In this document: positions 54,018-64,000 of the stretch, piece after piece
How the letters are laid out: each line of letters starts with the position of its first letter
Position numbering within the stretch: the stretch's first letter is position 1
Assembly: GCA_036245525.1 (NCBI GenBank)
Contig: BTPG01000004.1
Coordinates: 44,426,884-44,490,883, forward strand
Origin: Semisulcospira habei
Lineage: Eukaryota; Mollusca; Gastropoda; Semisulcospiridae
Length of the DNA: 64,000 nucleotides
Reading direction: 5' to 3'
The notes under the pieces: model-generated
The model's input: the letters and a program-made list of their open reading frames with translations, nothing else
Told to the model about the DNA's origin: nothing
Databases searched by the model: none
Program-made: the position numbers and the translations under genes

Positions 54018-54902
54018 GTCACAAAAACGGTACTGCGGCGCTATCCGCAGTGCGAACAGTAAAAAGTTCATTTAGGTTTGGCACATGTTTACCACGGTAT
54101 CCATGTTTTGTAAGGGAGAACACTCAAGGAAATAATTTTCGGAAAGCAGCTAGTTGCGTCCCTTGCATTTATTTGTTCGCCCTGCCAAAGCTCCAGCTTC
54201 TAGCTAGTACGGTAAAACTACAGGAAATTTCAGAAAATATTGGACGACTAGCTATTAAGACTGAGACCGAGACCATCGATTTTTAAAAACATACAGACAA
54301 CAAAAAGGTGACTGTACGGGCGTGTAAAATGCAAAGGAAATAATGGTGAAGAAATACCGCTTACCCATGACTAATGGCAAATTTAAGGGTACTGCCCTTG
54401 ACTTATTATCATGGTCGACCCATCTCCTGCTGTAGTGCCAGTGGCGGATCCGTCCGAGGGGAGGGGGGGGGGGCGGGGTCGGGGCCGGTCAGTCCTGGCC
54501 TTTTTTTTTTTTTTTTTTTTTTTTTGGGGGGGGGGGGGGGGGTGGCGGATGGTTGGTTACGGAGGGATTTTTGTATTATTAAATCAGTTTGTTTAGTGGC
54601 GGTTGGTTGGTGAGATGTCTTTACATCACGGCAGGCAGTCTTCTTAACCTTTCTTGTCCTCTCTTGCGTACTGAAAAAGTGGGTTGGCCTAATGTGTCGA
54701 GTCTAGTCAAATAACCTCAGCTCGCACTAAATACGTCATAATAATACTAATACCGGTTATTATATAGGCGCTTTTTCCCAATTCTGCGAATCGGCTCAAA
54801 GCGCCGCAAACTGCACCCAACACGCACGCTCACGTGACACACACGCATTCACACAGTACAAAACAAACAGGACTCCCCACGTGGTGCGAAGGGTCAGTTC
54901 AG
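54018..54902. other. Upstream flank of NAA80 with low-complexity tract
   Basis: Holds a half copy of MITE family A (54,382-54,436: GGGTACTGCCCTTGACTTATT...). A G-rich tract, a T run and another G run follow at 54,460-54,542. No core promoter could be assigned with confidence. Confidence 0.5.
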
Positions 54903-55137
54903 CTACTGAGGTTTTGGCCGAAATTTTGATCGCTTGTATTTGAAATTTACATTAGGGGAGGGGGAGGAAGAGCCTGAGTATCCGGAGAAAGACCCCCCGA
55001 CGGTTCGTCCGCTAACGGTGACACTTACTAGAGGAGAAAAGTTCGACGCCGGAACTGACCAGGTCTCGAAACTCGCACCTTCAGCATTGGCGGCAGGCGC
55101 CTTAACCACTGCACCACGGACCGCCCCAAGTCCGTCA
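54903..55137 (-). mobile_element. tRNA-derived SINE
   Basis: On the minus strand an A-box region GTGGTGCAGTGGTTAAGGCG and a B-box-like GTGCGAGTTTCGAGACC lie in tRNA spacing. An unrelated ~150-bp body follows, ending near CCAAAACCTCAG. TSDs were not identified. Confidence 0.75.
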
Positions 55138-56449
55138 TAGTCTTTCAGCCAGAAACAGAGCGTCAAGTGCCCCCGCAGTCAAAGAGGCTCATGAAAAATA
55201 GTACCGAGCTCTCACTCTGCGATATCATCAGCATCGCAACTTCACTCCGAGTCAGCCATATGATGTAACCTCAGTGTTGGACCACCAGAATCAGTGGGTG
55301 AGAATTCAGTCCCTGCTGACATAGCGGGTTCCCCAGTAGAACCATAGAGTTTTATGCGCCCCTGCAGGGAAAGGGGCTCTTGCAAAGCCATACCTCTTGA
55401 TATGCTAATTTTTTTTTTTTTTTTTTTTTTTTTTGCATCCTGTCTCGGAAGATATGCGCTTGCTGGGTCAGTCACTAGGAGTGACCTCTCCAGGGCACAA
55501 GCCTGGGCGAAGTGTATGGGGATCCTGGGATGCCCAGTCATCAAGATCCCCCTCTCGGCCTCGTTTATGTAGTCCAAAGGAATACTATACTGAGAAATAT
55601 GCCTTCCTCAGACTGAGGCAGTCATCTGTGAATATGCCTACGACTGATGACACGCCCGGCTGAGGCAATTATCCAATCAGAAAGCGAGAGGTCGGCTTTG
55701 TATACCCATCTGGTGTCACCTGATCCGATAATTGTACCTGACTAGAGCGGAGTACGGTTAGGGGTCATTGACCTTCACCGGCCGTCGTTATCGGAGGCGA
55801 GCATGAACTAACGGATGTCTTTCACAACAGTTTCACGTCTTTATGTCAGTTCCGGCTCAAGATAGTCTAGCCATTTGATGCCAACGTGAATCTTTTCTAG
55901 CCTTGACAATCACCGTGCAATAAATAGGCTCATAGGTAGCGACGATCGCTTTAACCGAAGAAATAAAACATCCACACACACAAAAAAAAAGTTGTGTGCC
56001 ATTCAATCCCAGGCCATTTTTTTTTTTCTTACTTCGTCAAGTTCGTCTGATTTCGCACACATCAGTTTACTACCTGTCACCACCGCATACACTTGCATGA
56101 TTTTTGCGTTATTATTGACAAAAGGCACTTGTTTGGATTTGCGCTGCAGAGTATGGGACAAGTCGCCTGATAGCGCTAGCACTGAGTCCATCCGGCATCG
56201 GGACATTCATGTAAACCCAACCTTCATTGCAAGGGGCATTGCGGTCAAGCAGCCGCCCCGCAAGATTCCCCTCCCATCCTTTTTGTTTGCGGAGGGAAAA
56301 AATAGATTGACATACATGTACTTCTCTAACTGGCAACAGACTGTGACTGTGACCTGTCAGAAAAGACAAAATATCACCGTGGTTGCATGTGAACAATAAT
56401 TATTGATGTGCGGACCCTGCCGTGTGTGCTCAGTAGTTCTAAGTTACAG
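55138..56449. other. Intergenic
   Basis: A 25-base T run (55,410-55,434). A 135-codon open frame at 55,992-56,399 has no family likeness and no usable splice or start context, so it is left uncalled. Confidence 0.45.
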
Positions 56450-56564
56450 GTCTAGAGACACGTCGACTGTGATAGTTCAAAGGTAATGTCTATTCTTACA
56501 CCGCCCTTAAATTGTCACGGTCGATACACATGCTGTCATAGCATGTCTGGCCTTTATGGGTTAA
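56450..56564. mobile_element. Palindromic MITE family A, degraded
   Basis: GTGATAGTTCAAAGGTAATG and its shortened partner; right end TTTATGGGTTAA. Confidence 0.7.
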
Positions 56565-56639
56565 TAGGTGTTTTAGTGTTGTAGTCTCCTGTTATTTCAT
56601 CCCTTTTTGCATTTTAAAAAATTTTCATGGTTGTAAAAC

Positions 56640-57235
56640 TACAGTGTGTGCGTGCGTACGTGCGCGCGCGTGTGTGTCCAGGTCTGTAAATCTGACGTAC
56701 GGGGGTGGGGTGGGTGGGGGGAACGGTGGCGGAATGGGGAGGGGGGTTCGGCGGTGATTTTGGCCCGCCACCCCCCCCTCCCCCCCCTCCCCCCCCCCCG
56801 TCCAGACCCCCTCTGGATTCGCCCCTGAGTGCGTCAGGGCTAAATGGGTTAATGTTGTAATTGTCTTTTCAAGCCTGTTTTTTTGTTTGTTTTTTTGGGG
56901 ATTTTCTGTACTTTCTGTCGATTTAAAGTATCACCTCTCCTTTAGTGCTCCACTGTCATACTCAACTGAAACAAATCCGGCAAAATAGGTTGTCTCCGTT
57001 TGTTGAAACGACCCTGAACCGCCCGGGTTGCTGATGCATATCGATAGCACTACGAGGGGGGAGGGGGGGGGGGTGGAAGGCGTGTGTTTGTCAAGACTCT
57101 CAATTATCGCCAAAATATCAAACAAAAGGGGGGAGGGGGTGGTGGTGGAGAGGGGGGGGGGTTAAATGTCACTACGTGTCGATATACATTTTGGCTGTAG
57201 TGTACCACCCCCCACCCCACCCCCCTGCCCCCACC
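56640..57235. repeat. GT/G-rich and C-rich low complexity
   Basis: 56,646-56,672 is GT/GC repeat. 56,700-56,812 has G runs followed by C runs able to pair. 57,050-57,165 has three more G-run blocks. Confidence 0.7.
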
Positions 57236-57237
57236 CC

Positions 57238-57249
57238 ACACTCACACAC

Positions 57250-57289
<40 letters not shown>

Positions 57290-57298
57290 ACACACACA

Positions 57299-57333
<35 letters not shown>

Positions 57334-57369
57334 ACACACACACACACACACAATCACACACACACACAA

Positions 57370-57416
<47 letters not shown>

Positions 57417-57433
57417 AACACACACACACAAAT
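57238..57433. repeat. (CA)n microsatellite with AATCACACA interruptions
   Basis: CA runs broken at semi-regular intervals by AATC. Confidence 0.95.
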
Positions 57434-57478
57434 AAATAAAATAACCAACTATACACTTTGTAGCTCTCCGTCTGTCCC

Positions 57479-57587
57479 TCCATCATCCATCCATTCAACC
57501 CAATAATCCCTCCCTCCCTCCGGCCTCCATCCATCCATCCATCCATCTATCCATCTATCTATTCATCCACCCATCTATCCATTCAGG
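57479..57587. repeat. (CATC)n-type microsatellite
   Basis: Imperfect CCATCCAT and CTATCTAT units. Confidence 0.9.
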
Positions 57588-58240
57588 AGGTGCCACTGAC
57601 AGAATTGCCTTTCATAGGACTCAAAACTTTTGCTCTGCCGATTATCATTAGTCAACTAACTACAAATTGCACTACAGATATTGGATAGACCAGATATGTA
57701 CAAAAATAATTATTGAGTCATTTTATTTTCAATCGGTTTCATTCTGCCATTTTTTTCCCCTCAAATCACTTCCACATCAGGATTCTGAACGAAGCAAAAG
57801 CATAATAGCCTTTGATTGTTTGTTTTGCAAAACCATAAACGTGTCCAGTAACGTTGACAGGTTCAATCGGAAGAAATCATTTTGTAAGTTATTGACAAAA
57901 TAATAAATTACGTTGTAGTCTGATAAAGACTGCTAAAATCGACACGCCAACACCGTCCTTCACAAACCACAAATAATGCATCGTTGTGAAATTCAGTGTC
58001 ATGCCACAGAACGACAGATGCGAACGGCCATTTTCCGGCCTAAGCATAATATATGTCTGTCCAGACTCTAATACAAAGCTCAGTACTTTTTTTCCCCGCA
58101 GCGTTGTAAGGTATGCCTTACAATACATACAAAAGAATTACATTTAACATTTATAACTTGAATAGGATAATGTACCTAATGAAACTATTAGCCTTTTGTT
58201 GTCTGCAACCTTCAAGAGGATTGCTTTAACTTGTTTTTAA
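57588..58240. other. Intergenic
   Basis: A 79-codon minus-strand ORF (57,889-58,128) looks protein-like but matches no family known to me; it is not called. Confidence 0.4.
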
Positions 58241-58243
58241 CAT

Positions 58244-58318
58244 TGTGTTCTGAGGCATTGTTAAAGCTACGTTCCCCTACATTTTGTTCTGAGGCATTGT
58301 TAAAGCTACGTTCCCCTT
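58244..58318 (+). repeat. 37-bp tandem duplication
   Basis: TGTTCTGAGGCATTGTTAAA...CGTTCCCCT occurs twice in tandem. Confidence 0.85.
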
Positions 58319-58350
58319 CACTGCCGAGGAAAAGTGAACACGACCAAACT

Positions 58351-58416
58351 GCAAGAGACATTGATCCTCATGAGCCCCCGCAGTTGCGGGGGCTCATGAG
58401 GATCTATGCCTCTTGC
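58351..58416. mobile_element. Palindromic MITE family B hairpin
   Basis: CTCATGAGCCCCCGCA and TGCGGGGGCTCATGAG arms with GCAAGAG.../...CTCTTGC ends. Confidence 0.88.
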
Positions 58417-58461
58417 TGAATCCACTTTGTATCCCTGTTGCTCATTTGGCGACTGTCGCTC

Positions 58462-58580
58462 TTTGACGCCACGTTTAGACCTGGCCGAGAAAACGACGTC
58501 ATTCACCGCCGGTGCTGGTCTGACCGTATAGCCCGCTGCGAACGACAAGAAGAAGAAGAAGAAGAGAAGAAGAAGAAGGA
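58462..58580 (+). mobile_element. LINE 3' end fragment with (GAA)n tail
   Basis: It matches the reverse complement of 18,163-18,245 (GAGAAAACGACGTCATTC, GACCGTATAGCCC, GCGAACGACAAGAAG). A severely 5'-truncated copy of the 18-22 kb LINE or a close relative. Confidence 0.88.
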
Positions 58581-58744
58581 CGCCACGTTAAATAAACCAA
58601 TATTCCCAAAACAAGATCCCCGTCCATTCGCTGCGAAAGGATTTAACCCCCCTCCCTGTCACTGTACGTACATTCTTGTTCCTGAAATCTTTCAACGACC
58701 AAAAAGCCAAAACCGTCCAAAGAACATGGCTACAAATTGGTCTC

Positions 58745-58812
58745 AGCAAGAGGAAATAGATCTTCATGAGCTCCCGCTGTCGCGGGGGCTCATGAGAATC
58801 TATGTCTCTTGC
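58745..58812. mobile_element. Palindromic MITE family B hairpin
   Basis: CTTCATGAGCTCCCGC and GCGGGGGCTCATGAGAA arms; downstream GGCGTTAAAGGGTTAG flank. Confidence 0.85.
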
Positions 58813-59379
58813 AGTTGGATCGTGTTTACTTTTTCTCGACTGTGAAGGCGTTAAAGGGTTAGTGGTTTTTTTTCGGAGGGGACGAGATGGGCACTGATAT
58901 GTGGTTTTGGACCTTACTGACGGTTCTAAGCTTGAGGCTTAGCGCACACTGAATGATTAGTCTGATGATCTGTGAATTTTGAACCTTACGGCTCCCTCAC
59001 AGACCAGCAGACGGACCGCTGTGCGCTGAAGCCCCGGCCGTCAAAAAGATAATTTCATTTTCCAAGACGATTTGCCTTAAGGATCGTTGTCGTGTATACT
59101 CCTCCTCTTTCCACATTTTTAGCGCCGGGAAGTTTACTTTTCTCTTTATGGCTGAAACATGAGCTACTCAGTCGTGCTGCGATTTCTAAAGACCCTGCGT
59201 CATCCGATTTCACCGATTCAGACTATTTACCCTTCCACTCTCTACCCCACTCCCACCCAACCTTAATCTTTCATTATGAGAGCCAAATGCGTCGCACAGT
59301 CACTGACTCAGATCTACGACACCAGACGGAGATGGATAAACTATAATTTTTTATTGTATGGGCCAAATGCGTCACGCAG
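58813..59379. other. Intergenic
   Basis: No gene is supported. 59,273-59,310 and 59,356-59,395 share ATGAGAGCCAAATGCGTCGCACAG-like sequence (one partial duplication). Confidence 0.45.
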
Positions 59380-59530
59380 TAATTCATTCAGGTCTAAGAC
59401 GCCAGCACTGAGGAGGTGGCCGGATAGACTATAAAAGTGCAAGAGTGGTGCCAGATTAGCTCGGCGCCTTAGAAGGCGCCGAGCTAGTCTGGCATTACCC
59501 TTGAACGTTCATGGCGGATCTACCGCCTAC
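59380..59530. mobile_element. Palindromic MITE family A
   Basis: GTGGTGCCAGATTAGCTCGG and its complement around GCGCCTTAGAAGGCGC. Confidence 0.85.
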
Positions 59531-60064
59531 AAATGAACCAAGTCGTGACGGAGAAAATGCACCCGGAATTATTGGGACTCGATAAATCTGGCTTCTAAGT
59601 GGCAATACCACAGAACTATCACATTCAACCCATCTCCCTCAATTGGTGCTGGACGAGAAAAAGACAAAGACGACGAGCTAGCACTGTTCTATATTACTTC
59701 TCAATCGACAGGGCCCTGACGATCGAGCTTTTACTCAATGCAAATACCGCTGCGCCACCGCGTGCGCAAACGGCCACCGCACAAACTCATTACTATTTGC
59801 ATACAGTGAAAGTTCGATCGTCAGGCCTCTATGTCTCAAACATATTCATCTTCCCACTCCCCTCACATACACCACTGATCCGCCCACTCACCGAGAACAA
59901 CATACTGTGTACGAATACCTTCCACTATTCTCTTACTCCCCCCCCCCCCCCCAAACAAATCACGTAATATTGGATTTTAATAAGCACGAAAAGATCCCTT
60001 GATGTTAGACTAAAATGTAATATGCATTTCAGTCTAAACAGTAAGAGTGGTGCTATTTTGAGCA
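59531..60064. other. Intergenic
   Basis: An inverted pair CTGACGATCGA (59,718) and TCGATCGTCAG (59,813) brackets ~100 bp. Otherwise unassigned. Confidence 0.45.
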
Positions 60065-60255
60065 GGTATAACCCAAGGCGGCAGCATTCCCAAACTTTGG
60101 AGGTGTACCAGTCGCAGGAGATGATCGACCACGATAATTCAAGGGTAGTGCCAGATTAGATTGGCCCCTGATGGCACCAAGCTAATCTGGCACTACCCTT
60201 GAATATCATGGTAGATCTATCATCTCCTGCTGCAGTGCGTCGGGGCCAATTGGCC
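60065..60255. mobile_element. Palindromic MITE family A
   Basis: AATTCAAGGGTAGTGCCAGA and TCTGGCACTACCCTTGAA arms. Confidence 0.88.
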
Positions 60256-60401
60256 AGGAGTGTCTCGATAGAGTGCTCCTTCAGAACGTTATCGCTCGGC
60301 GTATTGTCTGCAAGACTGAGGATGGGTCTGCTGGGCTGTCAAGAAACAAACACAATGCAAACAAACAAACGATAGTGGATGCGGTCGTGTGACAGCGTGT
60401 C

Positions 60402-60540
<139 letters not shown>

Positions 60541-60766
60541 GGTGAAGTTGTGAAAACCGACAAGATACCTACGCACAACGGGCCCTTTTTTTCTTTCTTT
60601 TTTTTATTTTAAAAAGAGGATGTACACATTAACCCCTTCGACTGAAAATATTTCACCCCTCAGGGCTGTCAATTTATACAATGACTCTTTTACAAGGGGC
60701 ACGTGAGTGGGCGTGCGCGGGTGTGTACGTGAGAGTGTGTGTGTGCGTGTGTAAGCGTGTAAGTGC

Positions 60767-60833
<67 letters not shown>
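60767..60833. repeat. (GA)n microsatellite
   Basis: Pure GA run. Confidence 0.95.
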
Positions 60834-60839
<6 letters not shown>

Positions 60840-61057
60840 ATGCTGATAATGATGAAACTTCATTTTTCAACGGTAAAAAGTTTTAACAGAAAACAAATCG
60901 TCATTTTGCAAACTTGCCGTTGCTAACATCTACAGCATAAAAAAGGGGAAACTAAAAAATAAAAATTAAAATAATAATAATAATAAATAATAATAATAAT
61001 AATATTTACATACAAAACCCAATAGCATCATCATATACATGGAAAATAATAACACTC

Positions 61058-61183
61058 ATCACACACACATGCACACACGCACGCACACGCACGCGCCGCA
61101 CACACATACACCCCCACACACAAACTAACACCAGCACACACACACACGCGCGCGCACACACACACATACCAACCATCTGCATG

Positions 61184-61246
<63 letters not shown>
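61058..61246. repeat. (CA)n then (GA)n microsatellites
   Basis: Interrupted CA/CG repeat to 61,168 and pure GA at 61,188-61,246. (TAA)n lies just upstream at 60,970-61,004. Confidence 0.95.
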
Positions 61247-61250
<4 letters not shown>

Positions 61251-61486
61251 TTGAAAGACCGTGATGTTTGCATGATGGTAGTTTCTTTTAATATATTACG
61301 TGTATTTATAAACTTTTAATTTTCTTAAATTCCCTTGTTTTTCCTTTTAATTTGATGGAGCAGTGTAATTTCCCGATTTGTTTCGGATTAATAAAGTTAT
61401 CTTGTTTCTTGCATCTAGTCGTGGACGATGGAATCTTTTTCAGTTCAACTCGTAAGCACCTAAGCCGCCCAAAGGAAGTGGTTTCA

Positions 61487-61552
61487 GCAAGAGGCATAGA
61501 TCATCATGAGCCCCCGCAACTGCGGGGGCTCATGAGGATCTATACCTCTTGC
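61487..61552. mobile_element. Palindromic MITE family B hairpin
   Basis: Near-perfect CATGAGCCCCCGCA/TGCGGGGGCTCATG hairpin; the right flank GATGAAGGGGTTAA gives the TTAA end at about 61,599. Confidence 0.9.
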
Positions 61553-61599
61553 CATTGTGGGTGAGGTTCAATTTTTTTTCGCGGCGATGAAGGGGTTAA

Positions 61600-62237
61600 A
61601 GCGAAATAATGTAGAGTAATGCCGTTACCACTCTGGACGTAAATACAGGTACCGGGCACACGACAGGCAATCGGGCCCCACCACAATAATCATTCTTCGT
61701 TCCTCCTTCTAATAATAGAAGCTGACCTCTTGAAGCGTCTGTATACTTAGGCAAGCCCACACCGGTTTGTTTACCTAGTGGTCGTTTTAACCGAGAGAGA
61801 CCGCAACCAGTGTGACTCAGGCCCTTTGTGTCCTGTCAAATGGAGAAAAAGGGGCTGACCTTGCCAGACCTGCGCCACTGTCACACGCAGATTAGTACAT
61901 GGACGTAGTAAACACGTAGTTTATGCGGTGCAACAGACTGGTTGCCATTAGGATATTATCACCGACTGTACCTAAAATCGCACTTTCTATTTTATGCGTG
62001 TTCAGTATACGCAGGAGGGGCCCGCTGCATGAGTGAGTTAAGTCCTGCAGTGGCTGGCGCAGGACTAAAGCTTGAGCGTTCATGCAGCTGATCTCAGGTC
62101 AAAAAGGTGCCTGACAACGGGATACTGTCACCTTCACAGCCAATGGGCGCAGATTGCATGGCTGCAGTATTCGTCAAACTCAGCGCCAAAAATCCCCAGC
62201 CGCCCAACTTGAGCAAAGTGGATATTTAGTGGTGTCA
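61600..62237. other. Intergenic
   Basis: No gene or clear repeat seen. Confidence 0.45.
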
Positions 62238-62306
62238 GCAAGAGGAATAGATCCTCATGAGTCCCCCGCAAACTGCGGGAGGCTCATGAGGATCTATGCC
62301 CCTTGC
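62238..62306. mobile_element. Palindromic MITE family B hairpin
   Basis: GATCCTCATGAG and CTCATGAGGATC arms with GCAAGAGG and CCCCTTGC ends. Confidence 0.88.
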
Positions 62307-62724
62307 AGTTGATGTCAGATTCAGTCACTTTTTTTCTCCGCAGTGAAGGTTTTAAAGGCGGAGCGAACTGCTCCAAGGCGGGCTTTGATTTTACTAAAAT
62401 TTGCCAGTGCAACAGGTTTGCAATGGTTCGCCTCGCCTCAGCTAAGACTTGTCTACCCTTCTTTTCACAATCCCTATGTGAGTATGTACACGCTACATAG
62501 GTTTCTACTGCCTCTGGAACTCTTCTACGTACAAAGGGGAGTAAGAACGACATTCAAACATCACAAGGGGAGTTAACCTTATTCTAGCATGATTTGTGTA
62601 TAGTAAGAATATTTATTAAAGGCGATGTTTATTATCTATTAACCCTCTACTGCCTGGAGTAGGTAACTTTAAGTTAACCCTTTTGTCCAACATAATTATT
62701 GTAGGACATACTAAACAAAATTAT
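62307..62724. other. Intergenic with TTAACCC motifs
   Basis: TTAACCCTCTACTGCCTGGAG (62,639) resembles TTAACCCATTGCTGCCTGGAG (62,725), suggesting two related MITE ends side by side. Confidence 0.5.
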
Positions 62725-62955
62725 TTAACCCATTGCTGCCTGGAGCAGGTCGTTTTAACTCTGTGAGGTCGAAGTTCCGAATTATGGTATTGTCTTTTGA
62801 AGACATACATTACTGTATCCTGTAAAGATCGACCGTAATAGTCCAAGGGTGGTGCCAGAATAACTTAGAGGCGCCAAGCTATCCTGTCACCACCCTTGAA
62901 CTATAATAGTCGTTCAATCTCCGGCTGAATTGTGGTAGCCGGGTCAGAGTAGGTT
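62725..62955. mobile_element. Palindromic MITE family A
   Basis: TTAACCCATTGCTGCC start; hairpin GTCCAAGGGTGGTGCCAGAA with its partner. Confidence 0.85.
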
Positions 62956-62997
62956 CAACCCAGAGGACACCGTCAGACTGTATTCGATATCGGCCGG

Positions 62998-63062
62998 CAA
63001 AAGGCATGAATTCGCATGAGCCCATGCATTTTCAGGGGCTCATGAGAATCTATGCCTTTTGC
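62998..63062. mobile_element. Palindromic MITE family B hairpin, degraded
   Basis: GCATGAGCCC and GGGGCTCATGAGAATCTATG arms. Confidence 0.8.
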
Positions 63063-63499
63063 AGATGTAAGTGCTTGGCTGTTGGATGGACCCCGACAGA
63101 CAACGCAGCCTCTATCCAAATTCGTAGATTGACCCCACAGTTCATTGATCTTTGAGAAGACTCGGTGTGGGTATCACAGGCCTGCCCGGGCTGTCTTCTC
63201 TGTAGTGTTATGACAGGGTCCCTGATAAGTAACACTGAGCAAAAATTCAAGCAGTGAAAGCTCTGTTTCGACTGACTGAAAGTATACCTACTGACACTGA
63301 AGGGGTCAACCTTGCTATATTTAGGCGTGAACCTATCTTGCGTGAATCTATCCAGCGGAAGTCTTCCCTGCAGCGGATTTGTGTCGCCGCTATTTGAGCC
63401 AGACTGGTTAGTTGGATGGATTCATGCCTGTGCAGATTAATGTTGTATAGATTCACACAGAGTGGAGCCGGTTTGATTTGTGACAACACAGTCATTGTT
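63063..63499. other. Intergenic
   Basis: Nothing recognisable. Confidence 0.4.
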
Positions 63500-63712
63500 T
63501 ATCTCATTCAGTCCCGACACACCACAACAAAGATATGGATTGACCATTATAGTTCAAGGGTGGTGCCAGAATAGCTTGGCGCCTATAGGCGCCAAGCTAT
63601 TCTGACACCACCCTTGAACTATCATGGTCAATCTGTCTGCTGAAATGTAATGCAGTCCTCTGAGGACAACTAAAGAATGTGGGGATTTTGTACCTGGGAC
63701 ACAATGGGTTAA
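63500..63712. mobile_element. Palindromic MITE family A
   Basis: ATCTCATTCAGTCCCGACAC start, near-perfect hairpin 63,536-63,633 and ACAATGGGTTAA end. 63,713-64,000 holds nothing further. Confidence 0.9.
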
Positions 63713-64000
63713 AGTATCATTACCCATAAACCTGAAGACACATTTCAGCCGCACCAATTGGGTTTTGTTACACCTTTTCGACACACCTAATGAATTTTAA
63801 CAGCAGTTTGGACACGCAGCAAAAGCACACGCGTAATCGCACTTATTTATTCTGCGCTGCCGTTAGCGTGTCAGTCTATTGTTAGCTGTTTCTCGCACTG
63901 TTGTATTTCTAGAACGGAGTGGAGTCATCATCAGGTTACTTGATATAAAGACGACCTGTGCTGAACTGGATTGTCCTGTGTCTGAACGAACCATAGCTAG

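Noticed and set aside
55992..56399. 135-codon ORF upstream of NAA80
   Set aside because: The opposite strand is also open; no domain, start context or splice site supports either.

Overview
This window is animal genomic DNA. It has spliced, intron-rich genes, dense microsatellites, several LINEs, and many short palindromic transposons. The two recognisable host genes, the mix of repeats and the Polinton proteins fit a lophotrochozoan, most likely a mollusc; the species call is inference from style, not proof.

Region 1 (1-12,356) is an AT-rich Polinton/Maverick-type (adintovirus-like) element. It carries a retroviral-type integrase, a protein-primed family B DNA polymerase, an A32-like packaging ATPase, a putative double-jelly-roll major capsid protein, and seven further ORFs, several of which resemble proteins I recall beside invertebrate Polinton capsid genes. 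Its left end lies outside the window and its right end is cut inside the last gene. The polymerase gene is split by a SINE-like insertion. The other frame breaks mostly fall in A/T homopolymer runs. No adenain-like protease is visible. Most genes begin with a shared AATAAAAATG-like motif that overlaps the start codon.

Region 2 (12.4-27 kb) holds microsatellites, a 7-copy ~180-bp tandem array that grew inside a palindromic MITE, and a decayed gene for a zinc-finger/tyrosine-recombinase-fold protein (possibly Crypton-like). Two LINEs with clear target-site duplications (TSDs) interrupt that gene.

Region 3 (27-48 kb) contains the three-exon CHAC2 gene (plus strand, 32.7-38.3 kb) in a bed of nested transposons. 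These include two copies of a ~330-bp foldback element with 13-16 bp TSDs and two copies of a non-coding LTR-like element with 4-bp TSDs. The first LTR-like copy has 461-bp terminal repeats that look identical.

Region 4 (48.5-54 kb, minus strand) is a five-exon NAA80 (actin N-acetyltransferase) gene that I assembled from splice sites. The rest, to 64 kb, is intergenic and full of microsatellites and hairpin MITEs. Two main hairpin families and several minor ones end in TTAA plus YCC/CTC-like sequence. They recur about every 2 kb outside the Polinton and are absent inside it.
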